A DNA stretch of 64,000 nucleotides, taken from contig NZ_JAHCLR010000001.1 in assembly GCF_018455725.1 (NCBI RefSeq), positions 244,325 through 308,324 of the forward strand, read 5' to 3'. This document shows, piece by piece, positions 1 to 8,600 of the stretch. How positions within the stretch are numbered: the stretch's first letter is position 1; each line of letters starts with the position of its first letter. A model generated the notes under the pieces. The model did not search any database, was not told where the DNA came from, and was given only the letters and a program-made list of their open reading frames with translations. A program made the translations under genes and the position numbers. The stretch is from Mycolicibacter acidiphilus. GTDB taxonomy: Bacteria > Actinomycetota > Actinomycetes > Mycobacteriales > Mycobacteriaceae.

Positions 1-219
1 GGGTGCTGCGTCGCCGGCGATCACCACGATCACCCGGCTGGGGTGCTCCTGACCGGCGATGTTGGCGGCCGCCACCGATTCGTCCAGCAGTGCATCGGTT
101 TCCAGCGCGATGATCAGGGTCAGCACCCGGCCCATCGTCACCGCGCCGACCTGCTCACGTAACGCGTTGAGCCGCTTGCTGATCGCGGTGGTGGTGGTGT
201 CCGGCAGTTCGACGATCAT
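1..219 (-). CDS. opcA: OpcA, glucose-6-phosphate dehydrogenase assembly protein (5' part only)
   Basis: The first 73 codons are present and the rest lies beyond the window edge. The translation begins MIVELPDTTTTAISKRLNAL and continues through MGRVLTLIIALETDALLDE to HPSRVIVVIAGD, which closely matches my memory of mycobacterial OpcA. OpcA is a small protein needed for full activity of glucose-6-phosphate dehydrogenase in actinobacteria and cyanobacteria. The ATG at 219 is chosen because GGAGGAG lies 8 nt upstream on the minus strand and because the translation then starts at the family's usual residue. It follows zwf on the same strand after about 80 nt, so it is the fourth gene of tkt-tal-zwf-opcA. 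Confidence 0.9.
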   Translation of the reverse strand, partial: MIVELPDTTTTAISKRLNALREQVGAVTMGRVLTLIIALETDALLDESVAAANIAGQEHPSRVIVVIAGDAAP

Positions 220-301
220 CGACGCCACTCCTCCGCATCGCTCATCAGTCGTCCCCCTCGCCGCTGCACAGCTGAGGGTGCCCCCACGGCGTCGGCGCGG
301 A

Positions 302-1855
302 TCACGGCCGCCGCCATTCCCGGCCGGTGCGGGCCAGCATCGCGAACGACGAGGGCGGGCCCCAGGTGCCCGCCGGATACGGTTCCGGCTTCCCGCGAGC
401 GGCCCAGTTGTCCAGCACCGGATCCAGGATCTGCCAGGACAATTCGACCTCGTCGTTGACCGGGAACAGCGACGGCTCACCGAGCAGCACGTCCAGGATC
501 AGCCGTTCGTAGGCCTCCGGGGAGTCCTCGGAGAATGCCGAGCCGTAGGAGAAGTCCATGTTGACGTCGCGGACCTCCATCAGATGCCCGGGCACCTTGG
601 AGCCGAACCGCAGCGTGATGCCCTCGTCGGGCTGCACCCGGATCACCAGTGCGTTCTTGCCGAGTTCGTCGGTCATGGTGGCGTCGAACGGCAGGTGCGG
701 TGCGCGTTTGAACACCAGCGCGATCTCGGTCACCCGGCGGCCCAGCCGTTTTCCACTGCGCAGGTAGAACGGCACACCGGCCCAGCGCCGGGTGTCGACC
801 TCCAGGGTGATCGCGGCGTAGGTCTCGGTGGTCGAATCGGCCGCGAAACCGTCCTCCTCGAGCAGCCCGACGACCTGTTCGCCGCCCTGCCAGCCGCCGG
901 CGTACTGGCCGCGGGACGTGGTCTCGGACAGCGGAAGTGCCAGCCGGGTCGCGGAGAGCACCTTGATCTTCTCGGCCTGCAGTTCGGCGGGGGAGAAGCT
1001 GACCGGCTCCTCCATCGCGGTCAGTGCCAGCAGCTGCAGCAGATGGTTCTGGATGACGTCCCGGGCCGCACCGATCCCGTCGTAATATCCGGCGCGCCCA
1101 CCCAGCCCGATGTCCTCGGCCATCGTGATCTGCACATGGTCGACATAGTGGGCGTTCCAGATCGGATCGAACAGCTGGTTGGCGAAGCGCAGCGCCAGGA
1201 TGTTCTGGACGGTCTCCTTGCCCAGGTAGTGGTCGATGCGGAACACCGACTCCTCCGGGAAGACACTGTTGAGCACGGTGTTCAGCTCGCGGGCACTGGC
1301 GAGATCGTGACCGAACGGCTTCTCGATCACCACCCGACTCCAGCGATCACCCTGCGGCCGTGCCAGCCCGGAGGCGTGCAGCTGCCGGCAGACCACCGGG
1401 AACGCGTCGGGCGGCACCGACAGGTAGAAGGCGTGATTGCCGCCGGTGCCACGTTCGGCGTCGAGCGCCGCCAGGGTTTGCGCCAACCTGGCGAACGCCG
1501 CATCGTCGTCGAAAGTGCCCTGCACGAACCGGAATCCGGCCGCCAGCCGATCCCACACCGACTGTCGGAACGGTGTGCGGGCGTGCTGGCGGACCGCGGA
1601 CTCCACCACCTCGGCGAAGTCCCGGTCCGCCCAGTCCCGACGGGCGAACCCGACCAGCGCGAAGGTCGGCGGCAGCAGCCCGCGGTTCGCCAGGTCGTAG
1701 ATCGCCGGCATCAGCTTGCGCCGTGCCAGATCCCCGGTCACCCCGAAGATCACCACGCCGCACGGCCCGGCGATCCGCGGTAGCCGCTTATCGCGCTTGT
1801 CGCGCAAGGGATTCAGCCACGTGGCGGCGGCGCCGCGGGTGGCTGATCCGGTCAC
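302..1855 (-). CDS. zwf: Glucose-6-phosphate 1-dehydrogenase
   Basis: 517 residues, the size of mycobacterial Zwf2. It oxidises glucose-6-phosphate to 6-phosphogluconolactone with NAD(P)+, the entry step of the oxidative pentose phosphate pathway, in the cytosol. The nucleotide-binding motif GVTGDLA is at residues 38-44 and the family signature RIDHYLGKE, holding the catalytic His, is at 206-214; the C-terminal domain is complete. The start is a GTG two bases after the tal stop codon, so translation is probably coupled to tal. It sits between tal and opcA; OpcA is its activator, which makes the pairing functional as well as positional. Confidence 0.97.
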   Translation of the reverse strand: MTGSATRGAAATWLNPLRDKRDKRLPRIAGPCGVVIFGVTGDLARRKLMPAIYDLANRGLLPPTFALVGFARRDWADRDFAEVVESAVRQHARTPFRQSVWDRLAAGFRFVQGTFDDDAAFARLAQTLAALDAERGTGGNHAFYLSVPPDAFPVVCRQLHASGLARPQGDRWSRVVIEKPFGHDLASARELNTVLNSVFPEESVFRIDHYLGKETVQNILALRFANQLFDPIWNAHYVDHVQITMAEDIGLGGRAGYYDGIGAARDVIQNHLLQLLALTAMEEPVSFSPAELQAEKIKVLSATRLALPLSETTSRGQYAGGWQGGEQVVGLLEEDGFAADSTTETYAAITLEVDTRRWAGVPFYLRSGKRLGRRVTEIALVFKRAPHLPFDATMTDELGKNALVIRVQPDEGITLRFGSKVPGHLMEVRDVNMDFSYGSAFSEDSPEAYERLILDVLLGEPSLFPVNDEVELSWQILDPVLDNWAARGKPEPYPAGTWGPPSSFAMLARTGREWRRP

Positions 1856-1857
1856 GG

Positions 1858-2982
1858 CTACTTTCCGACGGCGTCGAGGCTGGCCTGGGTGGCGTCGAGC
1901 AGTTCCTTCCAGGATTTCTCGAACTTGGCGACGCCCTCGTCCTCGAGTACCTGGAACACGTCGGCCAGGTCGATCCCGACCGCGGTCAACTGATCGAACA
2001 CCTGCTGCGCGGCCGCACCGGTGCCGGTGACGGTGTCACCGCGGATCTCACCGTGGTCGGCGACCGCCTCGATCGTCTTCTCCGGCAACGTGTTCACGGT
2101 GTGCGGCGCCGCCAATTCGGTGACGTACAGGGTGTCCGGGTAGGCCGGGTTCTTCACCCCGGTCGACGCCCACAGTGGCCGCTGCACCCGGGCACCGTCA
2201 GCCTTCAGCGCGGCGTAGCGGGTGCCGGCGAACACCTCCTCGAACGCTGCGTAGGCCAGCTGTGCGTTGGCGATGCCGGCCTTGCCGCGCAGCGCCAGTG
2301 CGTCCGCCGAGCCGACCTTGTCCAGCCGGTTGTCGATCTCGGTGTCCACTCGGGAAACGAAGAACGAGGCCACCGAGTGCAGCTTGGACAGGTCGTGTCC
2401 GCCGGCCTTGGCCGCCTCCAGACCGGCCAGGTAGGCATCCATCACCTCGCGGTGCCGCTGCACCGAGAAGATCAGCGTGACGTTCACCGAGATGCCTTCG
2501 GCCAGCACCGCGGTGATCGCCGGCAGACCGGCCTTGGTCGCCGGGATCTTGATCAACAGGTTCGGCCGGTCGACGATCTTCCACAGTTCGATCGCCTGCA
2601 GCACGGTCTTGTCGGTGTCATGTGCCAGCCGCGGGTCGACCTCGATCGACACCCGGCCGTCGACGCCGTCGGAGGCCTCCCAGGCGCCGCGCAGCACGTC
2701 GCACGCGTTGCGCACGTCGTCGGTGGTGGCCGTGCGGATGACGGCGTCCACGTCGGCGCCGCGGGCCGCGAGCTCGTTGAGCTGCGCGTCGTAGGCGTTG
2801 CCGTGCTGCAGTGCGTTACCGAAGATCGTGGGGTTCGTGGTGACCCCGACGACGCTGCGGGTCTCGGTGAGCTCCTTGAGGTTGCCGGAGGTCAGCCGAT
2901 CCCGGGACAGGTCGTCCAGCCAGACCGAGACGCCGACCGCGCTCAGGGCGGCCAGGTTGGGGTTCTGAGTCGATGACGTCAT
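1858..2982 (-). CDS. tal: Transaldolase
   Basis: 374 residues, the long actinobacterial transaldolase form. It transfers the dihydroxyacetone unit between sedoheptulose-7-phosphate and glyceraldehyde-3-phosphate in the non-oxidative pentose phosphate pathway. The Schiff-base lysine is K145 in [11 protein letters not shown], and the TTNPTIF motif of the family lies near residues 48-54. The gene is second of four on the minus strand, 50 nt after tkt and 2 nt before zwf, so all four are probably one operon. The ATG start has GGGAG a few bases upstream on the coding strand. Confidence 0.97.
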   Translation of the reverse strand: MTSSTQNPNLAALSAVGVSVWLDDLSRDRLTSGNLKELTETRSVVGVTTNPTIFGNALQHGNAYDAQLNELAARGADVDAVIRTATTDDVRNACDVLRGAWEASDGVDGRVSIEVDPRLAHDTDKTVLQAIELWKIVDRPNLLIKIPATKAGLPAITAVLAEGISVNVTLIFSVQRHREVMDAYLAGLEAAKAGGHDLSKLHSVASFFVSRVDTEIDNRLDKVGSADALALRGKAGIANAQLAYAAFEEVFAGTRYAALKADGARVQRPLWASTGVKNPAYPDTLYVTELAAPHTVNTLPEKTIEAVADHGEIRGDTVTGTGAAAQQVFDQLTAVGIDLADVFQVLEDEGVAKFEKSWKELLDATQASLDAVGK

Positions 2983-3032
2983 GTTCGTACTCCCTCTCGG
3001 TGTGATCGTCGGTTAGCGAATCGGTTGGCGAG

Positions 3033-5123
3033 TCAGTTGTCCAAGGCACGTTCGGCGGCGGCGGCGACGGCCTCGGGGGTGAAACCGAACTCGCGGAACA
3101 GGGTCTGGTAGTCCGCGGAGGCCCCGAAGTGCTCGATCGAGACGATCTGCCCGGTGTCACCCACCAGCTTATGCCAGCACTGGGCGATGCCGGCCTCGAC
3201 GGCGACGCGGGCCGAGACCGTCGGCGGCAGCACCGCGTCGCGGTAGGAGGCCGGCTGCGACTCGAACCACTCCACGCACGGCATCGACACGACGCGGGCG
3301 TGGATGTCCTTGTCGGCCAACAGTTTCTGTGCAGCAACCGCCAGTTGCACCTCGGAGCCGGTGGCGATCAGCACCACGTCGGGCTCGCCCGACCCGCCGT
3401 CGCTGAGCACGTAGCCGCCGCGGGCCACCCCGTCGGCGTCGGTGCCCTCGAGGATCGGCAGGCCCTGGCGGGTCAGGATCAGCCCGACCGGGCCGCTGTC
3501 GGCGCCGCGGGCCAGCACGGTGCGCCAGGCGTGGGCGGTCTCGTTGGCGTCAGCCGGACGCACCACCGCCAGCCGCGGGATCGCCCGCAGCGCGGCCAGG
3601 TGCTCGATCGGCTGGTGGGTCGGGCCGTCCTCGCCGAGGCCGATCGAGTCATGCGTCCACACGTAGATCGGGTCGATGTCCATCAGCGACGCCAACCGCA
3701 CCGCCGGGCGCATGTAGTCGGAGAACTGCAGGAACGTGCCGCCGTAGGCGCGGGTCGGGCCGTGCAGCACGATGCCGGACAGGATCGCGCCCATCGCGTG
3801 CTCACGGATGCCGAAGTGCAGCGTGCGGCCGTACGGGTTCGCGCTGTACTCGCGGGTGGTGATCGACGCCGGCCCGAACGAATCGGCGCCGTCCATCGTG
3901 GTGTTGTTGCTGCCGGCCAGATCCGCTGAGCCGCCCCACAATTCGGGCAGCTTCGGGCCGACCGCGGAGAGTACCTTGCCGGACGCCGCCCGGGTGGCGA
4001 CCGCCTTGGAGCCGGGCTCCCACTGCGGCAGGTCCGCGTCCCAGCCGTCCGGGAGCTGTCCGGCCAGCAGCCGGTCCAGCAGCGCCTTGCGCTCCGGTTC
4101 GCGCTTGGCCCACGCCTCGAACTCACCCTGCCAGGCGTCGTGCGCCTCCTTGCCGCGGGCCACCAGCCCCCGGGTGTGGGTGATGACGTCCGGGCGCACG
4201 TCGAACGACTTCTCCGGGTCGAATCCGAGGGCGGTCTTGGTGGCGGCGACCTCGTCGGGGCCGAGCGCCGAACCGTGGATGCCGCCGGTGTTCATCTTGT
4301 TCGGTGCCGGGTAGCCGATGATCGTGCGGACCGAGATGAACGACGGCTTGTCGGTGACGGCCTTGGCGTTGGTGATCGCCTCTTCGAGCGCGGTGACGTT
4401 CTCTCCGCCCTCGACCTCCTGCACGTGCCAGCCGTAGGCGCGGTAGCGCGCGGCGGTGTCCTCGCACAGGGCGATGTTCGTGTCGTCCTCGATCGAGATC
4501 TTGTTGTGGTCGTAGAACACGATCAGGTTGCCGAGCTGCTGCACGGCCGCCAGCGAACTCGCCTCGCTGGTCACGCCCTCCTCGATGTCGCCGTCGGAGG
4601 CGATCACGAAGACGTAGTGGTCGAACGGGCTGGTGCCTGGCACGGCGTCCGGGTCGAACAGGCCGCGCTCGTAGCGGGATGCCATCGCCATGCCGACCGA
4701 GGAGGCCAGCCCCTGGCCGAGCGGCCCGGTGGTGATCTCCACGCCCTTGGTGTGGCCGTGCTCCGGGTGGCCGGGGGTCTTGGAGCCCCAGGTCCGCAGC
4801 GCTTCGAGGTCGGACAGTTCCAGACCGAATCCGCCCAGGTACAGCTGGATGTACAGGGTCAGGCAGGAGTGGCCCGGGGAGAGGACGAACCGGTCCCGGC
4901 CCAGCCAGTGCGGGTCGGACGGGTCGTGCCGCATCACCCGCTGGAACAGCGTGTACGCCAGCGGTGCGAGGCTCATCGCGGTGCCCGGGTGGCCGTTGCC
5001 GACCTTCTGTACGGCGTCGGCCGCCAGAACTCGGGCGGTGTCCACGGCGACTGAATCGATCTCTGCCCAGTCGGCGGGATGATGCGGTCGGGTCAGGGCG
5101 GAGATCTCTTCAACAGTGGTCAC
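3033..5123 (-). CDS. tkt: Transketolase
   Basis: 696 residues, full length. It is a thiamine-diphosphate enzyme that moves two-carbon ketol units between sugar phosphates. The N-terminal pyrophosphate domain shows SDGDIEEGVTSEASS and the metal/ThDP loop ending near FYDHNKISI; the middle domain holds HDSIGLGEDGPTHQP, typical of transketolases; the C-terminal domain ends the ORF. The start is GTG at 5123. This is the first gene of tkt-tal-zwf-opcA and is transcribed away from ctaB, with a 252-nt gap between the two starts that must hold promoters for both directions. Confidence 0.97.
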   Translation of the reverse strand: MTTVEEISALTRPHHPADWAEIDSVAVDTARVLAADAVQKVGNGHPGTAMSLAPLAYTLFQRVMRHDPSDPHWLGRDRFVLSPGHSCLTLYIQLYLGGFGLELSDLEALRTWGSKTPGHPEHGHTKGVEITTGPLGQGLASSVGMAMASRYERGLFDPDAVPGTSPFDHYVFVIASDGDIEEGVTSEASSLAAVQQLGNLIVFYDHNKISIEDDTNIALCEDTAARYRAYGWHVQEVEGGENVTALEEAITNAKAVTDKPSFISVRTIIGYPAPNKMNTGGIHGSALGPDEVAATKTALGFDPEKSFDVRPDVITHTRGLVARGKEAHDAWQGEFEAWAKREPERKALLDRLLAGQLPDGWDADLPQWEPGSKAVATRAASGKVLSAVGPKLPELWGGSADLAGSNNTTMDGADSFGPASITTREYSANPYGRTLHFGIREHAMGAILSGIVLHGPTRAYGGTFLQFSDYMRPAVRLASLMDIDPIYVWTHDSIGLGEDGPTHQPIEHLAALRAIPRLAVVRPADANETAHAWRTVLARGADSGPVGLILTRQGLPILEGTDADGVARGGYVLSDGGSGEPDVVLIATGSEVQLAVAAQKLLADKDIHARVVSMPCVEWFESQPASYRDAVLPPTVSARVAVEAGIAQCWHKLVGDTGQIVSIEHFGASADYQTLFREFGFTPEAVAAAAERALDN

Positions 5124-5375
5124 GAAAGTTCAGATCCTCATCGTCGGCAAACCGGTTGGCTCTCACACTAGTGCCGGGTCGCGGCCTGTGCAGTGGCGAG
5201 GCGCGAATATCGCGGAATGCGACATATCACAGTGGCCTCGGGAATACCGCGTGCAACTTCGTCCCCGCTGGAAACCCGCTGCTCCGACCCTGCGATTCGG
5301 TGCAGGCGGTGTCGCGGTCTACCATCGTCCGTAGTAGAAGCTGCTGTCGCTGCTGCGATCCCTAGGAGTCATCAC

Positions 5376-6299
5376 GTGAGTATTCGGGAGCGCGCTTCGT
5401 CGCGCCGAATACGCAGTGTGCTGCTGGCCTATCTGTCGTTGACGAAGCCGCGCATCATCGAGTTGCTGCTGGTCACGACCATTCCGGCGATGCTTCTGGC
5501 CGAGCGCGGCGCGGTGGACACCAAGCACCTGGTACTCATCTTGAACACCGTGTTCGGCGGGATGCTCGCCGCTGCGGGCGCACACACGCTGAACTGCGTG
5601 GTCGACGCCGACATCGACAAGATGATGAAACGCACCGCGCGCCGGCCGCTGGCGCGGGACGCGGTGCCGCAGCGTGATGCGCTGCTGTTCGGGCTCGCAT
5701 TGAGCCTGGCTGCGTTCGGGTGGCTGTGGCGCTTCGCCAACCTACTGTCCGCGCTGCTGGCGGTCGCCACGATCGCGTACTACGCCGTGGTTTACACGAT
5801 GCTGCTCAAGCGCCGGACCTCGCAGAACATCGTGTGGGGCGGTATCGCGGGGTGTATGCCGGTGGTGATCGGCTGGGCGGCGGTGACCGGCCGGGTCGAC
5901 TGGCCGGCGCTGGTGATGTTCGCGGTGATCTTCTGCTGGACGCCGCCGCACACCTGGGCGCTGGCGATGCGCTACAAGGAGGACTACCGGGCGGCCGGCG
6001 TGCCGATGCTGCCGGTGGTGGCCAGCGAGCGCGTCGTCACCAAGCGGATCCTGATCTACAGCTGGCTGATGGTGGCCGCGACCCTGGCGCTGGTGCCGGC
6101 CGCCGGGTGGCTGTACGCGGCGGTCGCGGCGCTGGCCGGGGCATGGTTCCTGACGATGGGCCACCAGCTCTACGCCGGGGTGCGCCGCGGTGAGCCGGTC
6201 AAGCCACTGCGACTGTTCCTGCAGTCGAACAACTACCTGGCGGTGGTGTTCTGCGCGCTGGCCGTCGACTCGGCACTGAACCTGCCGACCCTGTTCTGA
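5376..6299 (+). CDS. ctaB: Protoheme IX farnesyltransferase (haem O synthase)
   Basis: 307 residues from the GTG at 5376, which has AGGAG eight bases upstream; an in-frame extension reaching back to 5193 is not protein-like. The enzyme attaches a farnesyl group to haem B to give haem O, precursor of the haem A of cytochrome aa3 oxidase. It is a UbiA-family polytopic membrane protein: the Asp-rich loop [18 protein letters not shown] follows the second helix, with a second conserved loop [13 protein letters not shown]. It is divergent from tkt, as in M. tuberculosis. The next haem A step, ctaA, is also in this window. In the upstream gap TACCAT at 5320-5325 could be a -10, weakly supported. The stop codon abuts the stop of the next, opposing gene. 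Confidence 0.96.
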   Translation: MSIRERASSRRIRSVLLAYLSLTKPRIIELLLVTTIPAMLLAERGAVDTKHLVLILNTVFGGMLAAAGAHTLNCVVDADIDKMMKRTARRPLARDAVPQRDALLFGLALSLAAFGWLWRFANLLSALLAVATIAYYAVVYTMLLKRRTSQNIVWGGIAGCMPVVIGWAAVTGRVDWPALVMFAVIFCWTPPHTWALAMRYKEDYRAAGVPMLPVVASERVVTKRILIYSWLMVAATLALVPAAGWLYAAVAALAGAWFLTMGHQLYAGVRRGEPVKPLRLFLQSNNYLAVVFCALAVDSALNLPTLF

Positions 6300-6779
6300 T
6301 CAGGGCCCACCGGTCCAGTCGAAGCGGGTGCGCTCACCAGCGACCAGCCCCGCACTGATCCTCGCCCGCAGGTGCTCCGGCATCGGCGGGAGTGCGGTCA
6401 CCGGGAACCACCGCGCGTCGGTGCTCTCGTCGTCGGCCGGATAGGGCTTGCCGGCCTGCCAATTCAGCACGAACACGTGGTCGAGGTACTGCGCCCGATC
6501 ACCGTTGACGTGCACGACCGGCGCGGTGGCATGCACCCACACCAGGCGCTCGGGCACGGCGGTGACACCGGTCTCCTCCGCGACCTCTCGGATCGCGGCG
6601 TCTGCGGGTTCCTCACCAGGGTCCACGATCCCGGTCACCGGAGCCCAGACGCCGTTGTCGGACCGCCGCACCAGCAACACCCGGTCGTCGTACAGCACGA
6701 TCGCCGTCACACCGATCAGCCAGAGCGGGTCGTGGCCGATCCGGGTGCGCAGATCGACGATGAACTGCGGGATCGCCAT
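6300..6779 (-). CDS. Nudix hydrolase
   Basis: 159 residues from the ATG at 6779, giving MAIPQFIVDLRTRIGHDPLW; a 25-residue extension is possible but would run into the regulatory region of the divergent PPE gene. A complete Nudix box, G-x5-E-x7-REVAEETGV, lies at residues 50-72, so catalytic glutamates are present. The family hydrolyses nucleoside diphosphates linked to another group; the substrate cannot be read from the sequence. The gene converges on ctaB with no base between the stops: TGA and its reverse complement together form TGATCA. Confidence 0.9.
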   Translation of the reverse strand: MAIPQFIVDLRTRIGHDPLWLIGVTAIVLYDDRVLLVRRSDNGVWAPVTGIVDPGEEPADAAIREVAEETGVTAVPERLVWVHATAPVVHVNGDRAQYLDHVFVLNWQAGKPYPADDESTDARWFPVTALPPMPEHLRARISAGLVAGERTRFDWTGGP

Positions 6780-6848
6780 GGACCCGATCGTGCCACCTGT
6801 ATCAACCTCGCGGTTCGGCTTGCGTTCGCCGCCGCGATCCGTCGATAA

Positions 6849-6863
6849 TGACAATCATGTTCA
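6849..6863 (+). promoter_or_regulatory. Candidate Zur box upstream of the first PPE gene
   Basis: TGACAATCATGTTCA matches 13 of 15 bases of the core I remember for mycobacterial Zur sites, TGAAAATCATTTTCA, and keeps the symmetric positions TGA-AT-AT-TCA. It sits 28 bases upstream of the PPE start in an otherwise GC-rich gap. In M. tuberculosis Zur represses esx-3 and PPE genes such as PPE3 when zinc is plentiful. The motif match is seen; regulation is inferred. Confidence 0.6.
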
Positions 6864-6891
6864 ACAACGCCGGTGACGCGGGTGTGAGGCG

Positions 6892-8517
6892 GTGACGGCT
6901 GCTGTGGCGTGGATGGCCTCACCGCCGGAGGTGCACTCGACGCTGTTGAGTGCCGGCCCGGGGCCGGGGCCGCTGCTGGCCGCAGCGGGCGCGTGGTCGT
7001 CGCTGAGTGCGGAGTACACGGCGACCGCCGACGAACTGACGGCGGTGCTGGGCGCGGTGCAGACCGGGGCGTGGCAGGGGCCGAGCGCCGAGTCCTACGT
7101 CGCTGCGCACCTGCCGTACCTGGCCTGGCTGGTCCGGGCCGGCGCCGACAGCGCCGCGGCGGCGGCACAGCACGAGACAGCGGCCGCGGCGTACGCGGGT
7201 GCGCTGGCGGCGATGCCGACGCTGCCGGAACTGGCCGCCAACCACGCCACGCACGGGGTGCTGGTAGCGACGAATTTCTTCGGAATCAACACGATCCCGA
7301 TCGCCCTCAACGAAGCCGACTACATCCGGATGTGGGTCCAGGCCGCGACCGTGATGGGAACCTATGCGGGCTCCTCGGCCGCCGCCGTCGGGGCAGTGAC
7401 GCAGCCGGGACCGGCGCCGCACGTCGTGAAATCCGAGTCGACCGGCCAGGCCGCCGAGGACGGCGACAACCCGCTGGGGCTGCCGCAGTGGCTGGTCGAC
7501 CAGTTGGAGCACCTCGGGATCGGCAACAGTCAACTCGCCCACGACCCGACGGTCTCCAACTCGCTGACCAGTTTCGTCGCGGACGTGTTGAAGAACTTCG
7601 GCTTGAACTGGGACCCCTCCGCCGGCACCCTCAACGGCCTGACCTATGACGCGTACCAGAACGCCTTTCAGCCGATGTGGTGGGTGGCCCGTTCCCTGGA
7701 ACTCTTTGAAGACGGCCTGTACTTCGTGCAGCAACTCGGCCACAACCCGGTCGCCGCGTTCCAGTGGCTGCTCAGTTGGGCGCTGTTCGACTTCCCGACG
7801 CACATCATCGAGGCGCTGCCACTGCTCAGCCAGACGCTGGGTGCCGCCGTGGCGGGAGCGGTGGCGGCCGCGCCGGCGGGCGCGCTTGGTGGGCTGGCCG
7901 GCCTCGCCGGACTGGCCGCGTTGCCGCAGCCCGTCCCGGCCCCGCTGCCGGTGCTGCCGGATGTGTCGCCGACGTTCGCGACCAGCACCGGTGTGCCGAC
8001 GCCCCCGGCGCCCGCCCCGGCGCCGGCGCCACCACCCGCACCGGCCCCGGCCTCCGCGGGCGTCAGCGGCCCACCGCCACCACCGGCGCCACCGCCCGCC
8101 CCGGCCCCTGCGTCGTTCTTCCCGCCGTACCTGGTCGGCCCGCCCGGCATCGGAACCGGATCGGGGATGTCCACCCCGGCGAGTGCCCGGCGCAAGGCAC
8201 CCGAGCCCGACAGTGCTGCCGCCGCGAACGCGGCCACGGCGGCCGCCCGCGAGGAGGCCCAGGCTCGGCGCCGGCGCCGTGCCAAGCAGCGCAAGGCCGG
8301 AGCCGGCGACATGGACCTGCACGTCAGTCTCACGCCGGACTGGGCACCGCCCGCTACCGAGCCGTCGGACCGGGGTGCCGGTGTCGGTGGGTTAGCCGGG
8401 GCGGCGCCGGCCGGTGCGGCCCGGCCCGCGGGGCTCACCATGCTCGACGACGACCGGTTCGGCGGGCGGGCCCGGATGCCGGTGTTGCCGACGACCTGGG
8501 AGCCGGCCGGCGGATAG
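6892..8517 (+). CDS. PPE family protein, PPE-PPW-like subgroup
   Basis: 541 residues from a GTG start. Residues 1-175 are the PPE domain: [18 protein letters not shown] at the front, the [20 protein letters not shown] helix pair, and [26 protein letters not shown] middle region of about 170 residues contains hydrophobic helices. A Pro/Ala-rich linker follows (about residues 345-430), then an Arg/Lys-rich run ([11 protein letters not shown]) and the tail MPVLPTTW, which fits PxxPxxW of the PPE-PPW subgroup. Such proteins are usually exported by type VII secretion and lie at the cell surface. Size and basic run recall PPE2/PPE3 of M. tuberculosis. No PE gene or ESX gene is next to it. A Zur-like box precedes it. 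Confidence 0.93.
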   Translation: MTAAVAWMASPPEVHSTLLSAGPGPGPLLAAAGAWSSLSAEYTATADELTAVLGAVQTGAWQGPSAESYVAAHLPYLAWLVRAGADSAAAAAQHETAAAAYAGALAAMPTLPELAANHATHGVLVATNFFGINTIPIALNEADYIRMWVQAATVMGTYAGSSAAAVGAVTQPGPAPHVVKSESTGQAAEDGDNPLGLPQWLVDQLEHLGIGNSQLAHDPTVSNSLTSFVADVLKNFGLNWDPSAGTLNGLTYDAYQNAFQPMWWVARSLELFEDGLYFVQQLGHNPVAAFQWLLSWALFDFPTHIIEALPLLSQTLGAAVAGAVAAAPAGALGGLAGLAGLAALPQPVPAPLPVLPDVSPTFATSTGVPTPPAPAPAPAPPPAPAPASAGVSGPPPPPAPPPAPAPASFFPPYLVGPPGIGTGSGMSTPASARRKAPEPDSAAAANAATAAAREEAQARRRRRAKQRKAGAGDMDLHVSLTPDWAPPATEPSDRGAGVGGLAGAAPAGAARPAGLTMLDDDRFGGRARMPVLPTTWEPAGG

Positions 8518-8553
8518 CACCGTGTCGCCCATTCGGAGCGGATCGCCATAACC

Positions 8554-8580
8554 TATAGTTCGGGACACCGAAATATAAGT
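8554..8580 (+). promoter_or_regulatory. Probable promoter for the second PPE gene
   Basis: The 83-nt gap between the two PPE genes is AT-rich for this genome and carries two -10-like hexamers, TATAGT at 8554-8559 and TATAAG at 8574-8579, 21-47 bases before the annotated start. There is no Zur-like motif here, so the second PPE gene may be driven independently of the first. No clear -35 was identified. Confidence 0.4.
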
Positions 8581-8600
8581 TTGGGTCGATTCGCGGGGAC

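Noticed and set aside
59-1783. A 574-codon plus-strand frame opposite opcA and zwf
   Set aside because: Antisense shadow with atypical composition; zwf is unmistakable.
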